A DNA stretch of 64,000 nt from Paenibacillus sp. FSL R5-0766 (GTDB lineage Bacteria > Bacillota > Bacilli > Paenibacillales > Paenibacillaceae): positions 6,882,001-6,946,000 of the forward strand of contig NZ_CP150227.1 of the NCBI RefSeq assembly GCF_037971845.1, read 5' to 3'. The position numbers and the translations under genes were made by a program. Position 1 is the first letter of the stretch. Each line of letters opens with the position of its first letter. Below the pieces are notes generated by a model. That model ran no database searches, was not told where the DNA came from, and saw only the letters and a program-made list of their open reading frames with translations. Of this stretch, positions 36,206 to 46,300 are shown one piece after another.

Positions 36206-36292
36206 CTATGTTCGCTCCTCTTTATTAAATGATATTTTCACATTTTTCATACTCATCCAACCATCCCCTGTTGGGGCTAAAGAGAGAAACAT
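36206..36292 (-). CDS. 28-codon leader ORF coupled to ctc
   Basis: Minus-strand ATG at 36292 with GGAGGTG 8 nt upstream, an excellent site. It codes for MFLSLAPTGDGWMSM, then a basic end (KNVKISFNKEERT), and stops one base before the ctc ATG. A short GC hairpin (CCCC-AACA-GGGG) lies inside. It may be a leader peptide that tunes ctc translation. I do not recognise the peptide. Confidence 0.5.
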   Translation of the reverse strand: MFLSLAPTGDGWMSMKNVKISFNKEERT

Positions 36293-36366
36293 AGCATCAC
36301 CACCTCCATATACGATCCAATTGATTTTAAAATACATTTAATGTAAGCACCCATAATATACATGAA

Positions 36367-36394
36367 GGCACTCTACTCCGAAGAGTAGAATGCC
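36367..36394 (-). other. Hairpin with TTCG tetraloop upstream of ctc
   Basis: On the minus strand GGCATTCTACTC-TTCG-GAGTAGAGTGCC forms a 12-bp stem with one G:T pair and a stable TTCG loop, in the 36205-36571 spacer between the acetyltransferase stop and ctc. No T run follows, so it may be an mRNA stabiliser or part of the ctc leader. Confidence 0.5.
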
Positions 36395-36571
36395 TATGGG
36401 ATGCCTCAACCCTATCATAGAAACATCAATTTGTCGATTTAACCCCATAATATGATCAAAAGTGTCTCCATCCAGTCCGCATCGTTGATCAGCATAGAGA
36501 CCACCCCAACGATGGAGTGGCCTTCATGTCCTCATCTCAAATGTATACATCCTCGATACTCGTTGGATTCG

Positions 36572-37690
36572 TCAGAATTTATCGATCTTGTACCAGAATA
36601 TTGGGAGTGGAAACCATCCAACGGGCGCAGCAACTGCCATATAACGGCCATGTTGTGTAAGTAGAAGCGCCTGAGCCTGTTGCTTATCAAGGACAACGGC
36701 ATCGGTCTTAGCAGATCGCTCGACAGTCACACCACTCGCATCCACTCGCGCAGTAATCGGCTGACCATCCATAACTGCTGAGAATTCTCCCTTTACTATC
36801 CCTGTGGTTTTGAATTTAAGTGTCAGATATGCCTCCAATACATTGGCAAAGTCCAGAATATGATACATATCGGATGTCTCAATAACATAGTCTTCCGCAA
36901 TGTTGCCAAGTGTCGTATTCAGCGGAATGTCATATTCCGGCGTAAATATAGATATACGATCCGTTCTGCTATGTAACATGTAAGCCTTAATCGTCCGCGA
37001 AATATCTGCCGCATGTTCCAGCGCAAATTCAGATATTTCATCTCCTGTTTCGTTTACAATTAGATACCCAATCAGTTTATCTTGATCCAGAACGCCCAGC
37101 GCCTTTTGATGGAGGCTGCCGAAAATAAGTGGCAATTGCTGCACTGCACGTTCAACATAAGCAAGCCGCGAGGTGTTGATGCTGTGTGCAAAGGACTCTG
37201 CTCCTTCAATCTCGAAGAAAGGCCTGAAAGATATTCCTGTGTCGTTCACATGTTTTAAGCCATGGCGCACATTGGCCTCTCCAACAATATACTTGAGCTT
37301 TACACCGCCAAGCGTGAAGCCAAAATACTCATACCTCTGCCGCTGACCATATAATACAACCATATCACACGTATTGCGTAATTCCTCAAGCCACATGTCC
37401 ATGAGCACCTTCATATGTCCTTCGCCACGCGCCCGTGGATGGACTGATACAGTACCCAAATAGCCGGTTCGCAGGGTATAGCCACATACGGTCAGAGGCT
37501 CTGGAAAAACAGCTACCTGCGCGCGCAGCCTGCCTTCCTCATCTACAGCAACCTTATGCATGGAAGAAGAATCTACGTTCTTCCCATACCCTTTGGGCAT
37601 CAGAGTTTCAAAATCCAAGTGAAAAGCATAGTTGGCTAAATCGATACATTCTTCACGCTCATCTGGAGTTGCCATTCTGTATTCAGTCAT
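36572..37690 (-). CDS. GNAT N-acetyltransferase, Eis-like with SCP2-type tail
   Basis: 372 residues from the ATG at 37690 (family N-terminus MTEYRMATPDERE, with AAAGGAT and AGGG upstream); the longer frame to 37810 runs into the insertion sequence and is not real. Residues 1-150 form the acetyl-CoA-binding GNAT domain (LGTVSVHPRARGEGHMKVLM), then a second GNAT-like domain and a C-terminal sterol-carrier-like domain, the Eis layout. It acetylates amines; the substrate is unknown. The IS1182 element ends only 82 bp upstream, so the native promoter may have been lost or replaced by read-through. Confidence 0.82.
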   Translation of the reverse strand: MTEYRMATPDEREECIDLANYAFHLDFETLMPKGYGKNVDSSSMHKVAVDEEGRLRAQVAVFPEPLTVCGYTLRTGYLGTVSVHPRARGEGHMKVLMDMWLEELRNTCDMVVLYGQRQRYEYFGFTLGGVKLKYIVGEANVRHGLKHVNDTGISFRPFFEIEGAESFAHSINTSRLAYVERAVQQLPLIFGSLHQKALGVLDQDKLIGYLIVNETGDEISEFALEHAADISRTIKAYMLHSRTDRISIFTPEYDIPLNTTLGNIAEDYVIETSDMYHILDFANVLEAYLTLKFKTTGIVKGEFSAVMDGQPITARVDASGVTVERSAKTDAVVLDKQQAQALLLTQHGRYMAVAAPVGWFPLPIFWYKIDKF

Positions 37691-37772
37691 TTGCCCTATC
37701 CTTTCAATATCAATATTGATAAACAGCCTTCCAAAAGAATATAACCCCACAAAGTTTCGGGGACAAGAAAAA

Positions 37773-39538
37773 GGGGCTGTCTCAAAAGCCCTTAAAAAGC
37801 GTATCGGCAAAAAGAAATAACACTCATAGGTTCAAAAAAGGACAAAGCAGAGGTTTATCCTGCTTTGTCCTTTTTGCGTTTTTCCGTCATTGCGGCTTTT
37901 TTAAGCAGATTGTGGGCAAGGCAAAGCCACCCGACCTCCAGGCTTACTTTTTGCAAGCCGCGAAGCAGGAATCTTCGGAATCCCCGGTTGTTTTTGATTT
38001 GTCCAAACACACTCTCTGGCTCCGTCATGCGCTGAACAGAAAGGGTGTATCCTTCCTCGCTGCGCAGTCGTTCCCGCATCTCGTTTTTTTGCCGCATATA
38101 GGTCAGGCTGATCGCGATCTCCCGATTGCCTTTGGCTTTGGTGCATGTTGCTTTCAGAGGACATCTACTACAATCTTCACTTCGATAATGGCGGGTACGA
38201 ATCGTGTAACCACTTTCCGTGACTGTCTCGCTTTCGTACCGAAAATGTAACGTCTTCCCCGCCGCACAGGTCCATGTATCTTCCGTTTCGTTATAGCTCC
38301 AGTTGTCCACCTTGCCAATCGCTTGCTTCCACGCCCTGGTTTTCTCCTTGTGGTACGTCCCATATTTGACGATTGCCTGGATGTTTTGCTCCTCGAAATA
38401 GCTGTAATTCTCTTCACTTCCATATCCTGCATCCGCAATGACGGTCTTCGGTCTTTTGCCGAGCGTTTCTTCGAAATGGTCGAGATGGGGCTTCAGACAT
38501 TTCGTGTCTGTGGGTCGCTGGTGCACCGTGTAACCTAAAACAAACTGGTTTTCCGTTCCAATCTGCACATTGTACCCTGGCTTCAATTGACCATTTCGCA
38601 TATGATCTTCTTTCATTCGCATGAACGTTGCGTCTGGATCGGTTTTGCTATAGCTATTCCGCTCCCCTGCGGTTTGGATCTGGTGCTCATACTTTTGCAG
38701 CCGCGGTAGCAAGTCTTTGCGTAACTGGCGTACGGCTTTCTTTACGATTTTGTTTTTCGGTTTTTCTTGTAAGGATTCCTCCAGTTGCTCAATGGCTTTT
38801 TCCAGCTTTTCTGCCGTGAGTGCAGAAGCTTCCCCGAGCTCAGGGAGGTCTGTACCCGCATGGAGCGCATCTTCTTCACTTTCGGCCGCTTCGATGGTTT
38901 GGAACAGGGTATGTACTTTTTCTTGCAGCTTGGCCTGGTACTTGACGACAGCCTTTTTCCAGACAAAGGTGTACCGATTTGCATTCGCCTCAAGCTTGGT
39001 TCCGTCCAGAAAGTAGTGATCCATGGACACGTATTGCTCCTGAACCAGCAGTTCTAGCACGTGGGTAAACACCGTTTCCAGTACCTCTTTCATCCGCTCG
39101 GAACGAAAGCGATTGATGGTCCGAAAATCCGGTTGTTGCCGCCCAGCGAGCCACATGAACATGATATTTTCGCGAACAGCCTTGGCGATTTGCCGGGATG
39201 AATAGATGCGTTGGGTATAGGCGTAGATGATGATTTTGGTGAGCATTTTGGGATGATAGCTATGGCGGCCCCCGCCAGGATATGCTGCACTAAAAATGGA
39301 ATCGCTCAGGCGATTGATTGCGTCATTTACAACACGAACGAGGTGGTTTTCGGGGATATCTGTCTCCAAATCCATTGGCAAGAAAAGTTGATCCATGGTA
39401 TATTGAATGTACAAAAGAAGCCCTCCTTAGAAATGGTTGCTCGACACTTCCATTTTACCAAGGAAAGGCTTCTTTTTGTTTTACAATTTGGAAAACAGGT
39501 CTGTCCCTAGCCATTTTTATGACTTATGGGACAGCCCC
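37773..39538 (-). mobile_element. IS1182-family insertion sequence
   Basis: A 1766-bp element with terminal inverted repeats GGGGCTGTCTCAAAAG (left) and GGGGCTGTCCCATAAG (complement of the right end). One intact transposase gene lies on the minus strand. No clear longer target duplication is seen; AA lies on both sides. It sits between the sortase and acetyltransferase genes. Confidence 0.9.
37855..39414 (-). CDS. IS1182-family transposase
   Basis: 519 residues, full length and uninterrupted. It has the N-terminal DUF772-type domain (YHPKMLTKIIIYAYTQRIYS, then PDFRTINRFRSE) and a DDE core with DGTKLEANANRYTFVWKK, VIADAGYGSEENY and, near the end, the glutamate region (PESVFGQIKNNRGFRRF). A cysteine-rich insert (CSRCPLKATCTKAKG) precedes the last catalytic part, as usual in this family. 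Because the frame is intact, the element may still be active. Confidence 0.93.
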   Translation of the reverse strand: MYIQYTMDQLFLPMDLETDIPENHLVRVVNDAINRLSDSIFSAAYPGGGRHSYHPKMLTKIIIYAYTQRIYSSRQIAKAVRENIMFMWLAGRQQPDFRTINRFRSERMKEVLETVFTHVLELLVQEQYVSMDHYFLDGTKLEANANRYTFVWKKAVVKYQAKLQEKVHTLFQTIEAAESEEDALHAGTDLPELGEASALTAEKLEKAIEQLEESLQEKPKNKIVKKAVRQLRKDLLPRLQKYEHQIQTAGERNSYSKTDPDATFMRMKEDHMRNGQLKPGYNVQIGTENQFVLGYTVHQRPTDTKCLKPHLDHFEETLGKRPKTVIADAGYGSEENYSYFEEQNIQAIVKYGTYHKEKTRAWKQAIGKVDNWSYNETEDTWTCAAGKTLHFRYESETVTESGYTIRTRHYRSEDCSRCPLKATCTKAKGNREIAISLTYMRQKNEMRERLRSEEGYTLSVQRMTEPESVFGQIKNNRGFRRFLLRGLQKVSLEVGWLCLAHNLLKKAAMTEKRKKDKAG

Positions 39539-39575
39539 AATAAAGCAGATTGATTTTGTGTTTCAGCATCGTCAA

Positions 39576-40352
39576 TTAACGCTTTCGAGCCACCACCGCT
39601 AACCTACCGTTTTCGGTCGAATACTCGCATGTGGACAGCACAATAAGCTTGTCACCATAATGTGCTGTTACGTCTGTGTCATAAAGAGAGAGTTTTTGGA
39701 TATTCTGAACATATGAATCGAACTCGGCGGGCGTACTTACATTCTCAATCTGGTAGTATTTAAACACGTCGTCCGATTTGCGATAAACTTTTGACAGAAT
39801 AACGGCAACAATCTCATACTCTTCCTTTTCGTAAAGCGTGCTGAACTGAAACGTAGCATGTTCTTGATAGAAGCTTTCGTTCTTGTACTTCATTAAATCT
39901 TTAAACATCCAACCACTTTTCATGTGATGACCATGAATCAGCAAAATGTCCGAACTATTAGCCCGGCTATGCTTGTCCAAAAAGGGGAGTCCCCCTATAT
40001 TTTCATTTTTATCAAAATCATGATTGAGATAGTACTCCGAATCCTGTGGGCTCTGCATGACCGGGTACTCAATTCGGGTACCGTCAATCTTCAGCCAGCC
40101 AACGATGTCTGAGTTCCTCTCGTAAAGATCTCGAAATTCGGGGAGCACAACCGGCTCATTGCCTTTATTCAACAAAAGGGAGGGGAATGCATCCCCTCCA
40201 CCTTGTTCTGATCCTTCTTTCCAAACCTTTGTTAACTCTTCGATTTTCTGCTTCTCGGCATAATCTCGCAAGAAAGTCCCCGCAAGACTGACAAGTGAAA
40301 ATACCAACACAAGCAAGGAAACAGCGATAAGAACTTTTTTAGTTTTGCTCAT
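39576..40352 (-). CDS. Class B sortase
   Basis: 258 residues. An N-terminal membrane anchor (about 7-28) is followed by a sortase domain with the catalytic histidine in LLIHGHHMKSGWMF, the cysteine in LIVLSTCEYSTENGRLAVVA and the arginine shortly after (NGRLAVVARK). SrtB features include VGWLKIDGTRIEYPVMQ. It should attach the surface protein encoded 22 bp upstream, whose C-terminal signal is PKTGD. It ends 37 bp before the IS1182 element. Confidence 0.92.
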   Translation of the reverse strand: MSKTKKVLIAVSLLVLVFSLVSLAGTFLRDYAEKQKIEELTKVWKEGSEQGGGDAFPSLLLNKGNEPVVLPEFRDLYERNSDIVGWLKIDGTRIEYPVMQSPQDSEYYLNHDFDKNENIGGLPFLDKHSRANSSDILLIHGHHMKSGWMFKDLMKYKNESFYQEHATFQFSTLYEKEEYEIVAVILSKVYRKSDDVFKYYQIENVSTPAEFDSYVQNIQKLSLYDTDVTAHYGDKLIVLSTCEYSTENGRLAVVARKR

Positions 40353-40374
40353 TTTCTTACCGCCTTCCCTTCCA

Positions 40375-43300
40375 TTACTGGATATGCTTTTTCTTCTTGT
40401 ACCCGAGCAGACAGAACCCGATCGTCATTAAGGACATCAGCGCCAAAACCATATACAAGAATGGCGATACGCTGTTATCTCCAGTTTTCGGAGCATCGTC
40501 CAACTCGTTGTTATCGTTCTTAAGCTGATCGTTACCATTGCCTGGTTCAGGCGTTACAGTGCCCGGATCTGGCGTTACGGTGCCTGGTTCAGGCGTTACC
40601 GTGCCTGGATCTGGCGTTACCGTGCCCGGATCTGGCGTTACCGTGCCCGGATCTGGCGTTACCGTGCCCGGATCTGGCGTTACCGTGCCCGGATCTGGCG
40701 TTACCGTGCCCGGATCTGGTGTTACCGTGCCCGGATCTGGCGTTACCGTGCCCGGATCTGGCGTTACCGTGCCTGGATCTGGCGTTACCGTGCCCGGATC
40801 TGGTGTTACCGTGCCCGGATCTGGCGTTACCGTGCCCGGATCTGGCGTTACAGTACCTGGATCTGGCGTTACGGTGCCGCCTCCGTTGTTACCATTGCCG
40901 CCAGTGCCGCCACCAGAACTAATTGGCTTCATTGGCACATCGTACCTGACAATGTCAAAATCGACTGAAATGGTACCACTTGTGTGCGTTTCGTATCCGT
41001 CCTTCGTTACGATCAGATAGTAATCCGCTTCAGGAAACACCATGTACGCATAGAAGCCATTTGCATCGCTATCCTGCTCTGGACTCTTATTGTCGTGCGG
41101 TGGGAAATTTGGAACCGTAGGAAGTGTTACTTTTGTACCCGGAATACGACCTTTATCTCTATTCCGCTGCGTATCCGCATAATACAGTGTAACGATGGCT
41201 CCTTCAATTTTCTTGCCTGTGCTGGCATCTCCTGTCGTTTCATCATAAACCGTACCATAAGGGTCAACTAATTCCTCTGAAATATTCAGCTCTCCGTTAG
41301 CTTTAACATCAAGTTGCGCCACTTTGAGGAGCAATTCCTCGCCTGTCTCAGCTTGATAGCGAACTTCCATTGTGTACTTCTGCTCGCTTAGCCCTTCTAC
41401 AGAGAAAGTTCCATTCGAAGCCATAGGAAATGCTTTAGGTTGGCCGTTTTCCTTAACATAAATGCCATCCTTGTCTTTCAAATAGATATGCATCTGGTTA
41501 GTCAACAAATCGTTGAATAGCACTGTTGTTCCATCCAGTTGTTTGAACAGAATGATCCCCACGGCCGTAATGTCCGCTGGAACAGTCTCGTCCGTTACAC
41601 TGCTGTTCACATTTGCTTTCTGCGTAAACTCAACAGGCACATCCTTACCGCCTACCCGATACATCTTCGTATATCTGATCGTATAGTCGGTATCCGCTAC
41701 GGCTGGGATTGAATATTCACCCTTCTCATTCGTCTGCGTCTGAACCTCTTCGCCTGTATTCAGATCGGTTACCGTAATCAGTGCATTCGGAATGACTTCT
41801 CCTGTGTTATTGTTACGCAACACGCCTTCCAGATACGGTCGGGTATTAGCAAAATGTGCTTCAGACCATTTTTTCTCTGGAATAGTGCCAATGTGAATGA
41901 GACTCTCTGGATCAGTCACATAGCCATCTTCCGTATAGTCATCTTGGGTCACTTTGTACTGAAGATTGGTTGGAAGCCCTTGGACAATGAGCGTCTGGCC
42001 ATCTGTAAGCTCGAAGCTCTCACCGCTCTTGATCATGCCCTTACTGCCGTCTGACTTCTCATAGACGTAGGATTCGTCCGATCCCTCGCCAGTGAAGGCA
42101 ACCGTGTACTTAAACAGCTTCTTCTTGTCTTCATCTTTGCCTTTAACTGTGTTGCTGATTAATAGGCCGCCCTTCAAAACTCGCACGTTCGTGAATGAGG
42201 CATCTTCATCAATGCCTTTCATGACTCCGGTATAATACCGTTCCTCAGGAGTAGTCATGTATTCATCGGTTGTGTAGTCTTGTTGGGTAACGGTGTATTT
42301 CAGATTCTTAGGCAGACCCAGAATATCCAGTGTCTCTCCATCCTTGAGGCGGAAGGTACCGCCGGACTTGATCGTACCTGTGCCGCCGTCCGTCTTCACG
42401 TAAGTGTAGCTTTCCTCTTTGCCTGCATCCTCAAAGTTGACGGTGTACTCGAACTCCTTCGTTTTATCGCCGCCGTTGCCCATGACCGTATTGCTGATGG
42501 TCAGCTTGTTAACGGTCCGTTCGTTGATGAAGTCCGCCTTGTGATCACCTTTATTCATGATTGAGCCAGACAGTTCTCTCGTACCCGGTATCGTCGTATA
42601 ACCGTCAACGGATGTATAATCGTCCTCGGTTACGGTATAGACCAGATCCGCAGGCAATGCTGGGAACGTCACAGATTCCCCGTGCTTGAGAGCAACCTTG
42701 TCTCCGCTCTTGATATTGCCAAACGTATCATCTGACTTCTTATAGGTATACTCTCTGTCCTTACCTTCGCCGGTGATGGTCACGGTGTACTCGAACTCTT
42801 TGTCCGGATTACTGCCGTTGCCTTCCACCTTATTGGTAATGGTCAGCTTGCCTTGGGCCGGTGTAGGCACGATCAGAGGATTATCAGGGGTTAATTTTAC
42901 CCCGTCTACCCAGATGGGCTTCCCTGGCGTATTCCCTACATATACTTGGTATACTCTTGTAGTTGGCAGCCAAGTATTGGTGTCAATATAAGTTTCTTTC
43001 AGCTCATAATACCCTGGATCAGGGAATAGCAGATTAAGTTTCCCTCCGCTATCGGTTTTTCCTTGGGTGATTATAGTTCCGCCGTCTTTCTTATAGAGTG
43101 TAAACTCTACGTCTTTTAGCGGATTGCCATTGGGATCTACCTTTTTCAGGGGCAACAGAGCATTGGAACTTGAACTGCCGGCCACGTCCGAACTGTCCAG
43201 TGTGCTTTCACTTCTGGCACTGACAGATTTCAGATTGTCATCGCCCTCCAGTTTTACCTCGTTGCCCATAGTGTCTCCAGCTTTCGCTGTAGATGGATCA

Positions 43301-46300
43301 ACTTCTGTTTGGTACACAAACTGGTAAAGCTGATTAGGGTCGTCCATTTTAAATGTTAGAACCGTAGTGCCACCTGCGCCTGGTACAGCTTCTACTTGAA
43401 CTTCAGCATTCGGGTCGCTGAGGTCCAGTGCTGCGCCCTCTCGTTCAAGAGTGCCGCTTGCGGTCAATTTAGCAGGATAGACTGCCATACTAGGTGATGT
43501 CAGCACAAGCTTTCCGTTTTCTTCATAACGCAAATTCATGCCTGCACCCAGGGTATCCTGCAAATAAACACCCTGCTTCATGTTAAATGGCGGGGTATAG
43601 TTCACCGTCCATTCCAGCACTCCTGGAACTGGCTTAGTTACCGACTTTCCAAGGGTCTGAATAGGTACAATAACTTCGCGCTGTTCGGTGACAACCTTCT
43701 CCACTCCACCCCATGTCATATGAAGATCGGCTTTGTTATACAGCACCTGTTTGTCTGTACCGTTGATGGTGTATTCCTCTAAATACTTCTGCAGAGCATC
43801 ATTGGAAGGTCTTGCCTTCACTAGAATGATATAAGGACTTTCCAACTTGGAGAAGGTGAAAGTACCCTCGTTTCCAATGTGTGAAAAATGGACTACATGA
43901 GAACTAGTACCTGGTTCAATTAGAGTTCTAGCATCGTTTCTAACACCATATTCTGTTCCTGCACCATTGTCCGAAAATCCTTTCCACAGCTCAAAATCCT
44001 TAGTTTCAGAGAAAGGAACGAATTCCCAGCCTTCGGGAAGTGTATCCACTAGCTTAATATTACTAATGACTCGATTACCGCCATCCTTAGCCATTTCTTC
44101 TGTGTTATATCCAGGCATATTAACCCCTAAACGGAATGTGACCGTCTTGGTTGTCCTGTCATAGCCAGAAATCGTCCATGCTTCATTGTTATCATTTCTA
44201 ATGTAACTGCTAACGTTATTCGGCGTCACATTTTCAAAAGTACCATCTGCTTTTAATGGCCTCGAAGCAAAGAGCATATCCTTGTTCAACATATGCAGGT
44301 GTAGGTTTGCACTGCTATTTGCTTGTTTTACGCTTTCGCCATCAATGAGCAAAGCCCGATTCGAGCTTACTTTCCCTGCGTTAATATCCTGTCTGAAGAG
44401 AATGTTTGGGTTGGTCTCAAGTGCACGGAAGCTGAAGGATGCAGCTTCTTCGGTGTATCCGGTCACCTTGATCAAATCCGCCACCACTTTACCGTCCACC
44501 GTTAATGGAATAGCTTTCATCGTCAATCCAGTTGCATTCGACTTCAGAGTTCCCGCTTTGTACTGCTTCCAAAGCTGCGCAGAAGTGATATTTGCTTTAA
44601 TTTTCGCAATTGTCTCCGCACTCACCTCGCTGGTTTCATCTACGGCGTTGTCCAAGACGTTCAAGTCACCGCCATGCACAAGGACATCGTATATTGCAGC
44701 GTTAGGTAAGGCATATTGTGGTGCTAGATTAACCGTCCACGTGATACTGCCCAGGTTATAATCTTCGGTTGATACTGAGCCTGTTTTTGTAAACGTGTGT
44801 GCGCCAATGCTGACGACTGCCTCATCCGTCACGGCAATAGGTCTTTTACCCGTCATTACATCGTTGTTCTGTATACCACCCGGTGTATCCAAATTCCAGT
44901 TGGCACGAGGATCAATTTGGAAGCTGGAACCACTTATCGCCTTGCTTTTAATCAACAATTCGACTTTTCCGTTAATATCCCCGAAGGAATAAACGCCGTT
45001 CGAATCTGGTGTAATTGGCGTTTCTTCAGATACAGCGCCATCTACCCATGTCTGCCATGCAGCTGATTCAAATTCCAGCCCAGCCGGTAATACATTTGTG
45101 ATGGTAAAGTCCTTTAACCCTTTTTTATTATATTGGTTAACCGTGACCTTCCATGTAATGGTTTCATTCGCATGGTCATACGAAGCGCTGGCTTGAATCC
45201 AGTCGGGAGCAAAGGCAATCTCCAAACCTGACTGCACCAACATATCATTGTCTTTTCTCAGTTCCACTTTGCCATTCATATCCCGGTGGCTGCGACCGAG
45301 ATTGGCTGGCGGATTCCGATACTCGTAATAATAAGCTTCCTTTGAAATCCATGTTTTATATTCAACCTTTGGATCTAGACCGGTTCCCTGTGGAAAAATG
45401 TAAGTCAGCGATCCGTCTGGACCAACGACTGGAGTTACATTTTGGTCATTTACTTTAAATGAATCCTCCATATAGGTGCCGCGGACATTTCCAGAGCTGG
45501 TATTATACGTTGAGGGATTTGTATAAAAGGTCTTCCCGTCTAGTGGCAATTTGATTGTTTTATCAAACTGATCAAACGCAGATACGGTTGACTGCCATGT
45601 AACAGCTCCCTCAACAAATTGCGCTGGTTGAATTCCGCGATAACTATACTGATCCCATCTGATCATTCCAGGCGAGCTTAAAGTAATGTTATACTCTGCT
45701 GTAACATCTGGGTTCTCTAGCTGATATGCACCACCAAAGATGTTGATCGGCTTTTTATCGCCATACGCTAGTCCCGTTATATCTGCATTGGCAGTAGATT
45801 CAAAGCCGAAGGCAATGCCTCGTCCAACACCATTGAAAAAATAATCATCACCGTTAAATACAATCCTGATGCTATTTGGAGTGAAATAGGCGGTACCCAG
45901 CTGTTTTGTACCTGATTCCGTCTGTGCATTCAAGGTTTTAGTAGCTGTTGGCAGCATCACTTCCTTGAAGTAATCTTCTCTTTTCAGCTCGATCCAGTCA
46001 CCCTTTTGGATGTATTTATCAGGATCTGCATTAGTTGGATTTGGGTCATCACCATTCACTGGTACCTTGAGACCTTCCGATTTGAGTGTAAAGGGCTGTC
46101 TACCCTGAATAAGACCGTTCGGATTAATAACAACATTCCCCTGTGTCACTTCCAGCGGAAAGGTTGAATTAGATTCCATAAATACCGCTGTTTTGTCCGT
46201 TGGGACTGCCGCCATCGCTACGAAATTGTTCGGTGCATCGTACACTGCCTCAGGTACCGAAAGTGGTTCATCGGCACTCGGCGAGTCAGATTCACTGACC

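Noticed and set aside
40538..41020. Open frame on the plus strand coding for PGSGVTV repeats
   Set aside because: It is the mirror of the adhesin stalk repeats; a 21-bp repeat without stops keeps other frames open. No ribosome binding site or independent coding character.
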